Of a stretch of DNA of 64,000 nt, positions 51,015 through 62,597 are shown piece by piece. Each line of letters opens with the position of its first letter. The first letter of the stretch is position 1. The notes under the pieces were generated by a model, which made no database searches, was not told the DNA's origin, and was given only the letters and a program-made list of their open reading frames with translations. A program made the translations under genes and the position numbers. Origin of the DNA: Sipunculus nudus (lineage: Eukaryota > Annelida > Sipuncula > Golfingiida > Sipunculidae); the NCBI GenBank assembly GCA_026874595.1, contig CM049306.1, forward strand, positions 83,542,142 through 83,606,141, in the 5' to 3' direction.

Positions 51015-53390
51015 TCAACCCTTAATTATTTCTGGTTTGGTTATATGACCACTTATAAATAGGAAAAACCAAATACTGAAATCCAATGTAACCATAAAGA
51101 AATACAAATACTTCTGAAAAACTAATACAAACAACTCAAACACTTTGTTTTCAATTTATCAATCAAGAAAAATTCACCTTTTTTTTAACAAATATGTCAA
51201 CTTATATCTGAGGAAAATTCTGAACATATTTATTGTAAAAAATCCTTCCTTTTGCATTAATATATCCCTGACCAATAAGTGGTTACAGCTGGTTAATCTG
51301 ACAGGTAAACTCAATCAAATGAAACTGTTGATCAATATCATAGGAGGTAAAATATATATCAAGAACCTAAAAAACATAAGGATTTGGTACTAATACTGCT
51401 GGAGAAGCATGCAGATCTAGTGAACAGGGATATCATTTTCTCCTGCAAGATTTAGTTTATGGGTACAAGACCTCTGGCCATGTTTTGGTCATTTTGATAC
51501 CATATACACTCTTCAGATTATGTACTTTCATATATTAATTCCTTCCATCCTTACAGTTTATTTATTTGTATACACCTTTCTTCAGTTATTTTCTCACTGA
51601 GCACCAGTGAACCAAATACTTGGCCTATTGGGGGGTCTCTTTGAGAATTAGATGAACTGACAAGCTCTGCTGACCAAGCCAATTATTGTTCACAAGTGCA
51701 CTTTACATAGAAATAAAATCACAACATATTGCTTAAACTTTCCCAATATATATATTTAGTAGTTCCCTTGGTAAAACCTGGGAGAAAGGGCAGATTAAAA
51801 CAATTTATTCACCCATCCATTAATTTAAACAAGTTATTCTTAACAGTCTGGTTCACATGCATTCTGCCAATTAACAAATCTCTTTCAATGTCATATTCAA
51901 TAGTTGTGAAATCTCTTTTCCTTAACTTTAGTGGGATAGATTTTACTCAATTCAGGTTATTAGCCAATGCATCCCATCTTCTTGATTATAAGTTGTTCAA
52001 AGGTCTCTATAGGTTTACTTTCTTGAATTTTTTTGAAAAAAAAACTGGCATGCTGTGCCTGCTTTTATTATCTATGCTGATTAAACATGATTTTTTCCTC
52101 AATTAAGCAGACTCTAACCTCTTCTGATAACATGGTATGCATCAAATAGAACAACAGAAAATTAGATTTTTTAATATATAAGTCAAAACACTGTAGGGAA
52201 TTTATCCAGAAATAACTTCGTTAGCACTGAACTATTGATAATATGTATTTTTGTGAAGCCAAAACCCAAACAGTGGGCAATATACAGTAAAGAACCTCTC
52301 TTTTCTGTAGCAAAGGCCAGAAACCTTTGTTCCTGTATCCAATACAAATGATCGAAGTCTGCATGATCAACATTTCTCAAAATATATTCCAGGGTTCCCA
52401 CACTTCAAAAAGTTCAGATTATCATGCCTTTTTTGTGACTTAATTTTCATGATCTAACACAAAAAATAAATAACCTAGATTTCTTTCCCAATGGTTATTT
52501 CTGCGCAAACTGTTTTTGTAATTCATTCAATCATAACTAATTTAATGACAAAAACAGTCTTTTACAGTGCATGGATGAGGGATGCTTTTAGATAACCTGC
52601 ATATAAATTCCTTAACTTTTTTCCAAGAAATCCTAAATAAATCATGACTTTAAAAAATTCTAAATTCATGACTTTTTATGGGTATTTGTATTCAGCAATG
52701 TCCCATCAGAAAGATCACTGTATATTTTTATAACATTATATAATATCCCCCAACTTTATGGGTTTTATATTAATGTCAAACATCTCCATTAATATAGGAA
52801 TAAAGTGACAGATATAAATGATACAATGCCTCAAACAGCACAAATAAGAAATTTCAGATATAAAATGGTATGGCTCCTTTACCATTCACACCCTGCTCTT
52901 GTTTAAAAAAGTTACTTTCAGGCATCAGCATAGAAAAACTTAACCAACGAATGTCCAGACTTTCGTCTGCCAGGAATAAAGGGCATTGAAGTAATTGGCT
53001 AATGGCGCTCTCCTTTAAGTAATTACAGATATGTTCAAGTCTATATTACTCAAAGCCCTGTTTTTTAACCTTTAACGCCTTTGTCTGAGAGGGTGACAGA
53101 AAACATGCTGTAACAAAGGCAATAAAAGTCTGCAGTTTTATGTTAAATTGGACAGTAACTCCACACTGCTAATCATGACACATTTAAAACATGCCCAAAT
53201 CACCATTTTCCAACTTTATCAAGCCACTCCTAAGCAAAAACTAACCTTAATTCTGCTGAAAAGGTTTTATTTATTCTTCTGGATACACTTTTTTAACTTT
53301 TTTTGACATGTCCTGGATTCAAGATATGTTTTGTCTTTGCCACAGCTGGGAATTAATCTGCATATAAGAAAATTCAAATTTGTGCGGCAA
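51015..53390. other. Non-coding stretch with one motif-rich patch
   Basis: The frame at 51729-52106 (125 codons, the longest in the window) begins with TTG; its first ATG is past residue 50, and its product is AT-driven Leu/Phe/Ser-rich sequence. The patch at 52950-53135 is listed as a possible conserved non-coding element. Confidence 0.5.
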
Positions 53391-53787
53391 AATAAACAAG
53401 GGACCTATGGGTCACGACGCTCAGTTGTTATATATGATAAAAAAATATTATTTAGAAATGAGGTACATGCTGGTTTTGTGTGGTAATAAATATAAGCTGT
53501 ATTATGAGTTGTTGTTTAGCTTATGTATGATTTTGATAGTTCCTTTGGAGACAGGGAAGAGCATTGATTTCATTTATTTTATTAACAAATGGAGTACTAT
53601 TGTCACACAGATTTTGACTTGGCCAAATAACTTATAAGCAGAACATATAATATGAGTTTAACTATTTATTAAAAAAAATTACAAATATTGTCCCAAATAT
53701 AATTTTTATTAAAAATAATAAGAGAATCATATGATTTTGTAAAATGAAATATAACTGAAATGATTATTAAAATAATATTAAAGAATA

Positions 53788-53811
53788 TATTCATGAATGC
53801 ATTCATGAATA
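53788..53811. repeat. 24-bp perfect palindrome
   Basis: tattcatgaatg followed directly by its exact inverse complement, cattcatgaata, with no spacer. It lies upstream of the first long core of the family C-type element. Confidence 0.95.
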
Positions 53812-55345
53812 CATTTTGAAAGTACTGCACGAGTATTCATATACTTTCATTTTTACCTGAATTCCCATTCTTTATGCAAGGTACTAATTTTATATTTATA
53901 CTAATAACTTATAAAATTTGAAAAATTAAGAACTAATTTTGGGTATTCAATTGAATCTTGATTAAATAATGTTACATCCCTGACAAAAAAATCTATAGCT
54001 TCAGCAATGCCCTCGTTAAGGGAGTAAATATATTTCTTGATTTTTTACAAAGTGCATTATGTTTGGGCCCATAACTTAAAACAATTACGCAATACTGACA
54101 TATTTCAGGCATGTGCATAGAGATTGAAAAATATGTATATTATTTATGATTAAAGTCAGATCAGTGGTTTTGATATTTGGCAGTCTTGAAGTGTAACAAT
54201 GGGTTTTTAATGGAAAAATGAAGTTTTTCATTAATATCTCGAAGGTATTAAGTCCTAGTGACCAAATTCTTGGCATGGTAGGGGATTTTGGAGACATTTA
54301 ACTGTATGCCGAATTTAAGGAACTTAGAGCTGAAGCTGGGGAGCTGAGCTCTTGCAAACTGCATAACACTAGCTTGATGTAAACAATATGTTACATGGTG
54401 CTTGAGTCACTGTGCTCAGCTGACGTTAACCTTGAAGGTAAAAATCTAAAATAATATCAAATGGAGATAAAGTGTAAGAAGAAGAGGTAATAAAGGCCAT
54501 GGTTGGTTTATATGATTGGTTTGTATTGATGAGCAAGAAATTGTTGCAAATAATATTTTGTGACCTGACCATGTGTTTCCTAATGTTGAAACTGAAGCAT
54601 GTGAGCAGTTTGTGAACAAATGATCTGTACAATTACCATGATCATTAGTTGGCTTTTCGATTAACTGTTGACTTTTCAGTAGTTTACACATTTGTTCAAT
54701 CAAATCTTTTTTTTTGTATAATATATATTATTAAATATATGTTTTTTTATGAAATGTATACAGTTGAAATATAACTAATTAACAACATAAAACATGGCAA
54801 ACAAAGCCTATCTCAAATTCTGCTGATGCAGGAAAATAATGAACAAATGTTTGTAATAAATCCTCATTTTTTTAATAACATTAATTTTTTTAATTTAAGT
54901 TTATATTTCTATACATTTTCAATATAACATATATATCTGAATATAAAAATTGATTCATAATTCTCAATTGCATCATCATAAATCCAATCTTGTCAGATAA
55001 CACCATATCATGCATACAAATGTTTATTTATTTTTTACCACAAAAATATATCTTTTAAAGCTGCAAAACAATAAATATCTAAAAAAATACTTGATTTAGA
55101 CTTCTCAATTTTTAATTGTGTCTTTATTTATCCATAATGTGCTTCATATTTTATCATAATTTAAGCACACTGATGGGTTCCATTATGATTGGTAAAATCA
55201 TTTAAAAGAAAAATGATTCTTTAAAAATGCTACATTACACAACATTGCATCTTCTGGATTACACCTTGAATTACTTTTTTCAAGGAAAGTTTTTGCATAT
55301 CAGAGTGGAAACAGCATTACAATTAAGGAGATACAGTGAACACTT

Positions 55346-55399
55346 GGTGGGTTGGGTTGGGGGGGGGGGGGGTTGGGGGGGGGGGTGATTGGGGTGGTG
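55346..55399 (+). repeat. G-run tract with quadruplex potential
   Basis: GGTGGGTTGGGTT, then runs of 14 and 11 G separated by TT, then GTGATTGGGG. Four or more runs of at least three G with short loops fit the standard G-quadruplex pattern. The opposite strand gives a proline-rich frame that is purely a by-product. Confidence 0.9.
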
Positions 55400-56280
55400 A
55401 TATGAGAATAACTGTACACCTGTCACAGCAGGGGATCTCCCCCAGTGACTGTAACAAATCAGAAACCCTGGCATTGCTGACTTCCAGTGACCTGGAGTGG
55501 GACCCTGCATCTGTAACCTGTAATCAAAGCAAATGACTACAATAGAGCCTCAAGAAAAAAATCAATAACTAGCTTAATTTTCAAGCTTTTACTTCCAAAT
55601 TTCAGATTTAAACAAATTAAATATTTATGTTTACATGCTGTGAAAATTAAATCAATGGTACTTACAGAAAAAAAACGTGCCATGGTCAAAGTTGGGCAAA
55701 ATTTAAGGTACTGATTTTATTTTTATGCTAATTACTTAAAAAATTTACAAAATTCAGATCTAATTTTGGGTAAACAATTGAATCTTAATTAAACAAAGTT
55801 ATATACTTGGGAAAATAGACTCTAGTTTCAAAATTTTTCATGTTAAGTGAGTAAATATTTTTCCTGATTTTTTACAAAGTCCATTATGTTTGGGCCCATA
55901 ACTTAAAGAATTTATACTTAACAGACTTAATTTCTGGCATGTACATAGGAACTATATAGAAGAATATTTATGGTAAATATGAGGAAAAACAGATGAGTGG
56001 TTTTGATATAAGGCAGTCCTGAAGTGTGAAAATAGGATTTTAATAAAAATTGAGGTTTTTCCTTAATTTCTCAAAGGAACGAAGTCGCAAAGACCCAGTT
56101 TTCGGCTTGGTAGGAGATCTTGGGGACATCTAACATTATGCTGAATTTTGGATTCCTAGGTCTTACGGTTTCAAAACGTGCCACATCTACGGACGGACGG
56201 ACGGCACGACAGACGGACGGACGACGGACAATGGACCACGACTATAGCTCAGATGACTTATAGTCAGCTGAGCTAAAAAT

Positions 56281-57093
56281 ATTATGCATCATGTAATAAA
56301 TTATTTAATCTGAGACTTTCAACTATATCAGTTAATGCCTTAACATTATAATTTACAAATCAGCTCTGTTTGAATTTTTAGAATATTTACGACTGTGGAA
56401 ATTTCATAAATACTTAAAAAAGCCGGTTTATTCACAGGCTGTATTAAATTTTGTTTGTTATTGGCAGGATGAGTCAATGACTAACAGACATATTTCCACA
56501 AATTATATAGAAGTGTGGAACACCAGGGCTAGGGCTGACCCAGTTAAAATCTGCTGTAGGTAAGGATAAAATACCTGATCCAGCAGTGATTTTCTTGGAA
56601 GACATAAAGAGTGCAATTTTAGTTTAATTCAAAAGATTATCAATTTTGTAAAAAAAAGAAAAAAAAAAGAAGATTTGATGACTAGTGCATAATTACATAT
56701 AAAACAGCTGCCAAACTACAGAAAATAAAGTTAAAATCAGAAAAATTATTCCTTGGGAAAGGGCATGTCTTGTTACACATCTCACTGCCAGATATCTGAA
56801 ATGCTTGTGAAGCCAAGCCACTTTTTTCAATCTGTATATTGTTAGGAAAATTGAGCTTTAAAGGTCAGGATTATCTTGCATGAAGTAAGCTCTGGCAGTG
56901 TGAGGTGCAGTGATTGCCATATTCTCTAAGTGATGGCCTTGCTCTGCTCATTACTGAAATACAAGTCAGTTTTCCAGTCTGTAAAGGACTGCCAGACAGC
57001 AATCATGTCAAATCATTCAGAAGTTTGTACCCAAGGTGTTTCCAGTTTACATGCTTTTATATATATCTGCAAGGCATGCATGTTTATAAAATA
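56281..57093. other. Non-coding stretch, nothing recognised
   Basis: AT-rich; an A-run at 56650-56671. No element ends. Confidence 0.5.
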
Positions 57094-57130
57094 GGGACCC
57101 ATGGGCCACAAAGCTCAGCTGAATAATGGA
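57094..57130 (+). mobile_element. Orphan 5' end of a family C element
   Basis: gggacccatgggccacaaag followed by ctcagctgaataatgg matches the 5' ends at 6684 and 53400. No cores, microsatellite or 3' hairpin follow within the next kilobase, so it is a truncated copy. Confidence 0.5.
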
Positions 57131-57468
57131 AGTCCATAGCATGGAAATAGTGAAAATTTATGTCTTTTTCATAGCTTGTCATAAATGTATGCAATGTGCA
57201 TACAGAGTTTAGCACCAGAAAAATAAGAATTTAAATAAATTGCATTTGAGGCTATATTTGACTGACAATATACAGGGGGTTGGGTACTTATGTTAACTGA
57301 ACCAGTGAAATATGAGGGTAAGAAGAAGAAAGCATTAGTCAAGTCTGCATGTTTAGTGCTAATTTTACCAGATTAAACTAAATATGTGTATAAATTAAGG
57401 ATTTTTTTTTATTTGCGAGAAATTTTTAATTGTAACAACCTGGACCAAACTGTTGGTTGGAAGGATGG

Positions 57469-57544
57469 ACTTGTGTGCCACTAACATCTGTTGGAATCTG
57501 AGATAAGCCCATTATTTTCCCCCTGAGAAAAATTTTCTGTAACA
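57469..57544 (+). mobile_element. SINE-like copy 1 (degenerate)
   Basis: Aligns over about 76 bp with 57779-57854 (roughly 78% identical by eye): acttgt..ccact.acat, ttattttccccctgag, ttctgtaaca. The pol III B box has decayed to tgttggaatct. Confidence 0.5.
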
Positions 57545-57751
57545 AATGGGGGCTCATCCAGGATGACACCCAACTTTTGGGTCTTGGGAATGGTGGTTTG
57601 AAGTAATGTTGTAATTCTGGCCACCAAGTTCAGCCAAGTGTGACGCCTGGGATAATTAATCTTGTTTTGATACCAGAATGCTCCTAAGACAGGGTGTGTT
57701 ATGGGGTGCACATATAAAAGCTGACTGAACTGTCTTGCTAGTGAAGTTGCT

Positions 57752-57854
57752 TTTTTAGTGAAGCAGTGGGAAAGCAAGACTTGTCCACCACTGACATGGG
57801 TTCAAATCCTAAATCTGCCCAATATTTTCCCCTGAGCAAAATGTTTCTGTAACA
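57752..57854 (+). mobile_element. tRNA-derived SINE-like copy 2
   Basis: A possible A box, TGAAGCAGTGG (57759-57769, two mismatches to TRGCNNAGTGG), lies 40 bases upstream of a perfect B box, GGTTCAAATCC (57799-57809). The spacing fits an internal pol III promoter. The acceptor and anticodon arms do not fold as a proper tRNA, and the following tattttcccctgagcaaaat is shared with the copy at 57469, so this is a SINE head and not a tRNA gene. Frames on the minus strand at 57481-57777 and 57802-58053 overlap it and are not credible. Confidence 0.5.
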
Positions 57855-59235
57855 CAATACTTAGACATTTGTGGGTAGTGAGCCAATTATCCTGCAAAAC
57901 ATTTTGTAAATGTCCACATTCAATAAATATTCCAAAATGCAGTTGAAACAAGTTCCTGCGGAAAAATATGATATAGCACCTGCACAGATTTTCAATGACA
58001 AATAAAGCATACTTCAAGTATGATTTCTTCAAATTTTCCAAAGAGACAGGCAACCTTATTTTTAGTGTATTTTATTACATGCAAAAGATTTCTTCAGAAA
58101 CCTGAATTAATAAAATTAATAAAATTGAATTCAAAACAAGATTACCCCATGCTTACATCAGTCTTTGGCTCATAGATAACATAATAAAGGTCAATGTGAC
58201 CTTACTAGATTATTTTCAATTCTGACAATATTAATGTACATATTAATATATAAATATATATTTCATTGATATCCAGACAGATGTTGAACCTTTGAGCTTG
58301 TTATTACCTTTTGAAAAATGACAAAAATATAAAAAAAAAACATAAAGCTATAACCATGCACGTAGCATATATGTCTGAATAATGCATTATAATTACTTTC
58401 TACACATGAATGAAAATTATTAAATTTTTAAATGTGTTTTAGTTGTTGTGATGTTGAGTGCTTAATTGAAACCTAAAAACCAACACAAATGATACAAACT
58501 CTGCACATACCTGTAAAGTGAGTGCAGCTTTATTATTAACCCCAAGTTCCAAGTGAACTGTAAATATACAGACCCTTCGAGCCAATTATGCAATAACACT
58601 CAGAGCCGCAGTGGTAGCTGATTCTGCCACTTGTATATAAGTGTGATATAATTCACCTCAATCAAACTGGATCTGGCATTTATAAGTGTCACACAATCAG
58701 ATTGCAAAAACTTATAAACCATGCATGAATACAAAAGAAACTCGGCACAATAGCTTTTAGGCAAATCAGATTATCTACACCACATCAGATAATCCAATTG
58801 ATTTTGTTACAATTGTGCTTGGGTATATTGGCTTGATTACTGTGACAAACCACTGAAAAGTACTTTTCATGATCAGTTAAAGCACTTGGCAGTGCACTTG
58901 TGCTCTGTTGATGGCATATTACACCAAATCACTTGGCTTTAATTTGTTTTTTTAACGCAATGATATTAAATTCTATTGATTAAATAAGATGGATACTACT
59001 GCAGCAAGTTGGGATAAGTATCATTTTATCCAATAATCTTCTGTTTTTTTTCATTCTTTTCATAACTGGCAAATAATGGAAAGGTTCTTCCACGGAATAA
59101 TAATAAAATATGGTGTTTATTTTTATTTTATGAAACTTCCAACCTATCTAAAGAGGATACCATTTTACAATTAATTTAGTTCTATGAAAAATTAAAATTC
59201 CAATAGTTCCAAGAAAAACCAAAATTTTTTATTTC
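57855..59235. other. Non-coding stretch, nothing recognised
   Basis: AT-rich, no arrays or element ends supported. Confidence 0.5.
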
Positions 59236-59298
59236 TCCTGGGAAAAATGAGAATTCTTATTTTTCTTAGTAATAAAAGGAATTCTCATTTTTCCAGGA
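59236..59298. repeat. Long inverted repeat (about 20-bp arms, 22-nt loop)
   Basis: Left arm tcctgg-g-aaaaatgagaattc (59236-59256) and right arm gaattctcatttttccagga (59279-59298) are exact inverse complements apart from one extra G. The inner 16 bases pair perfectly. The loop is AT-rich. The surrounding 59216-59340 repeats ccaagaa/ggaagaa motifs, so this may be the core of a small foldback element. Confidence 0.85.
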
Positions 59299-59340
59299 AG
59301 AATTGGAATCTCCATTCTTCCAAGGAAGCTTCTGGATCTA

Positions 59341-60761
59341 AGTTTCTTCCCTCTATTAATAGTGTTTTTAAAATGAAAGCCACAGAGTATCATTTTTAAA
59401 GTAGGTATGCTAATTTCTGATAAAGAATAATGGCAATACATTGTGTTTAATTCTGTTAAAATACCATGATCAAATAAAGCAAATGTAGATTTTCCTTTAT
59501 CTATAGAGAACTTAATTTGTGTAGATAACAATTGGTGTGTTATCAAGAAATCTCATACTCCGATACGGGTACATTTGAGACCAAGTAAAAATGAGATTCA
59601 TAAGGCTCATTCATACATCCAGTTGAAATACAAATTGTATTTTTTAAGCAAGGCACCATTGTTGTCATATTTTGATATTTATTACCTTACTGGTTATAAA
59701 GAACATCCTTTTATGAAACCCTATTTCCTATAAATTTCTTTATGCACACAGGGAGGAAAGGTGAACTATTATAATTTTCATATAAGTTTCTGAACTCTCT
59801 TGCATTTACCAAAGTTTATATTTGAGGCCCCCAGTGAACATTTGACTTCACCATCATGGTAATGAATCATGACACATTATAATTACAAAGTATTCTGAAG
59901 GACTCTACTACAGAGGTAGTGAATATAACCAGCTGAAGCAAATGATTAAATGAACCTTTCCATTATAAGTTAAAATGCCTGGTAATTTTGCCTAAATTTC
60001 TTGCATTTTAGATGATATTATCTACATTTGAACATCACAGTTTGTTCGTTTTTTCAAAATAACTTTATTATTAATATAATATGCAAATGTTATAATGACT
60101 GGAATACAACTATATTCTCATTCTGTATTGCAAGTATGAGGTATGTAACGGTTTGGCTTAAAACACATCCAAAATCTTTTTCAAGAAATGGGTCCTGTGG
60201 CATTGACCTTTGACCACATGCTCTTGAAATCAATAGGATTCTCATCTTTAGGTGAGTGAGGCATATGTGAAAGATGAAAGGTTTTGGTCAAGTGGTCTGG
60301 CTTAAAATGGGTTAGAATCTTTCACAAGGTGGAGCTTGAGTAAGTACAGCTAACTGGCTCAATCATATTAAATAATACTTGTACCTATTAAATTATCGGA
60401 CCCCATGAAGCATGTATATGAGGCATGGATACTTGGAATTTTGTTTTTTGATCACGTAAGAGAGGAAATCACTGTTGCTAAACTACAGAGCATGGAAATC
60501 TCATTAAAGCATATAAATACTAACCAGAAAACTTACTCCATAAATTATTTCTTTTCACAATCAAATGAACTAGGACTTCATTGTTGCAGTAGTTTATGGC
60601 CGTTACTGCCCATAAATGACTGTTACCATTGCTACAGATATGAACACCTGGGATTTAATTCGAAAAACAATAACATTATATGCTTCAGGACCTCATCCTC
60701 ATTACCAGACCTGAAATGGATGCTCTAATAGTGCACATAATAATCTTTCGAAACAAAAAGT

Positions 60762-60765
<4 letters not shown>
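59341..60765. other. Non-coding stretch, nothing recognised
   Basis: A 107-codon ATG frame at 60405-60728 has no recognisable domain. No repeats supported. Confidence 0.5.

Positions 60766-60804
<39 letters not shown>
60766..60804. repeat. (AAT)n microsatellite
   Basis: About 13 ATA/AAT units without interruption. Confidence 0.95.
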
Positions 60805-60807
<3 letters not shown>

Positions 60808-62597
60808 TTATAATCATTAATATAATTACTACAACTGCATACTTGTAAGACATCAACTTTACTTGCTTCAGTTAAGATGATGACAAGAAATTGTCTGGGT
60901 CAGCAGTAAAGTCCTTAAATTCCACAGCTTAAACACATGACAGACCTGTGAGCACTGCTCCAGATAAAGCTTGTCCAGCAATGCCAGTACTCCCTGCTGC
61001 TGCATGGAAACCAGGTATTTCAGTTCAGGTAAATGTTGGAACAGGCATTTAGGGAAAAAGCTGCCAGCAGTAGCCTTGAAGGACAGTGTTAATTAACTGG
61101 TGATATAAACAACAAAACCAGCCATAATCAGTCCATATAATCAGCCACACAACACACTGGGTTCTCTCCTGCTGTGAAAAGGTTTTCATTTAATCAAGAC
61201 AGTCACAGATGAGAGCTGCTCACAGCAGTTATTTGGTCTCCATCAAAATGGCTATCTTCAATAGAGGACACTCTTTGTGGGGTCCACCAAAACACTCAAC
61301 ACAGTTGTATTTTGGCTGCCTGTGAAGAAATGCCACAAAACACATTCATCTTTAAATCTGAAGTCTAAAACAGGCATTATGCAATACTACTGCATGTGTA
61401 TGTAAGGTGAATTAAACAAGTTTCATTCATTTGAAACATGTTTCATGTTGTAGGTTTGATATCACACCCACCTGACAGCTTCATACTGTCAAAATTCATT
61501 GGTACCATTTGCAAAACCAAACCCTCTCCTTTAACTTTACTTAATTTATATGACTATAAATGATACTGCAAAGACATATAAAACAAATGATTATTTATCA
61601 AATAATACACATATCTGGATTTAAATTTTGAAATTACATCAACATTTTGGCTGTTAAAGCAGACTTTTAAGGGTTCAGAGCAAATAATCATCAACTAAAC
61701 CAATTAAGTAATGTATGCATGTTCATTAGTTACCATCTATTGGGAAAAGAATTACTGTGGGTCACTGAGGTATACCATACCCTGGACTAAATGTATACAA
61801 ACTTTACTCAGCCTCTAACATTTGCACATATGTTAAACCATTTGATCTAATACCCCCTTCTTGGGGATTAATTCTGCACATTTCTGTAGCATCATTGATA
61901 TATCCACATTTGCGACCAAAAGCAAACATTGTGACTACAGCATATAAGACCCTGTCCCCAGGCCTTAAACACTTGGGCAATATGATACAGCAGTAAATAA
62001 ACCAAATACACAAAAGGCAGGTTTATTTCCATTGGGACATAATGCGCCATAAGTGTGATTGTAAATAATTATCTGGAGACATTATATGAGCAATCTGTGG
62101 GGAATTAATCCTGGAGGCTTAAGGAATGTTATTAAGTCTACCTAATACTGAAGAGGAAATATAAGGTCTTGTTACATTTCACATGTAACATGGTTTAAAG
62201 GGTGTGACATGGTACATGATGTGTACAGCTTCATGATGCAGTTTATATGCTGTTAGAAATGTCAAAGGTTCCCATAATACTACAAGACTGGTTGTACTGG
62301 CACAAAGAAACAATAGCTAGGCATTGTGTAAATGTTTACATACCGGTTTCAGGTCATCATCTGCATTATAAATAACTCCTTTTATTAAATCAATAAACCA
62401 GAAACTTAATATAAGCTTTTAGTCATCACTATGTTACATTCATTTAAAAGTAATTAATTTGTGTTGCTATTGAGGTTTCCCCCATGCATGCAAAACAATC
62501 AATGAAGAATGTGACTATAAATATGTCTGAATTCTGTCAGCAGTTCATTTAATGTCTTACATACACTGCCAAGGTCTGGACAGCTCACAATTCACTG
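60805..62597. other. Non-coding stretch, nothing recognised
   Basis: Ordinary AT-rich sequence; a short minus-strand frame at 61804-62013 is unassigned. Confidence 0.5.

Larger units (their letters stand above)
53391..56280 (+). mobile_element. Family C-type element, long form (copy 2)
   Basis: The 5' end, gggacctatgggtcacgacg and ctcagttg (53400-53427), matches the family C 5' end at 6684-6712. Two core-like repeats of about 440 bp lie at 53883-54335 and 55709-56170; both contain tgtttgggcccataactta, gagtggttttgatat or cagtggttttgatat, and tggtagg. An ACGG tract at 56189-56229 leads to the hairpin at 56246-56274: AGCTCAGATGACT, loop TAT, AGTCAGCTGAGCT (12 of 13 paired), then AAAAAT. The 3' end is nearly identical to that at 8461-8495, but the cores are unrelated. 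The 1.35 kb between the cores is unexplained and may be a separate insertion, so the element could be composite. Confidence 0.55.

Noticed and set aside
51729-52106. Longest open frame (125 codons, plus strand)
   Set aside because: It opens with TTG, the first ATG is past residue 50, the product is AT-driven and low-information, and no family or splice context is recognisable.
57752-57825. True tRNA gene
   Set aside because: The B box is perfect, but the acceptor stem and anticodon arm do not pair, and a degenerate second copy shares the downstream tail; a SINE explains it better.
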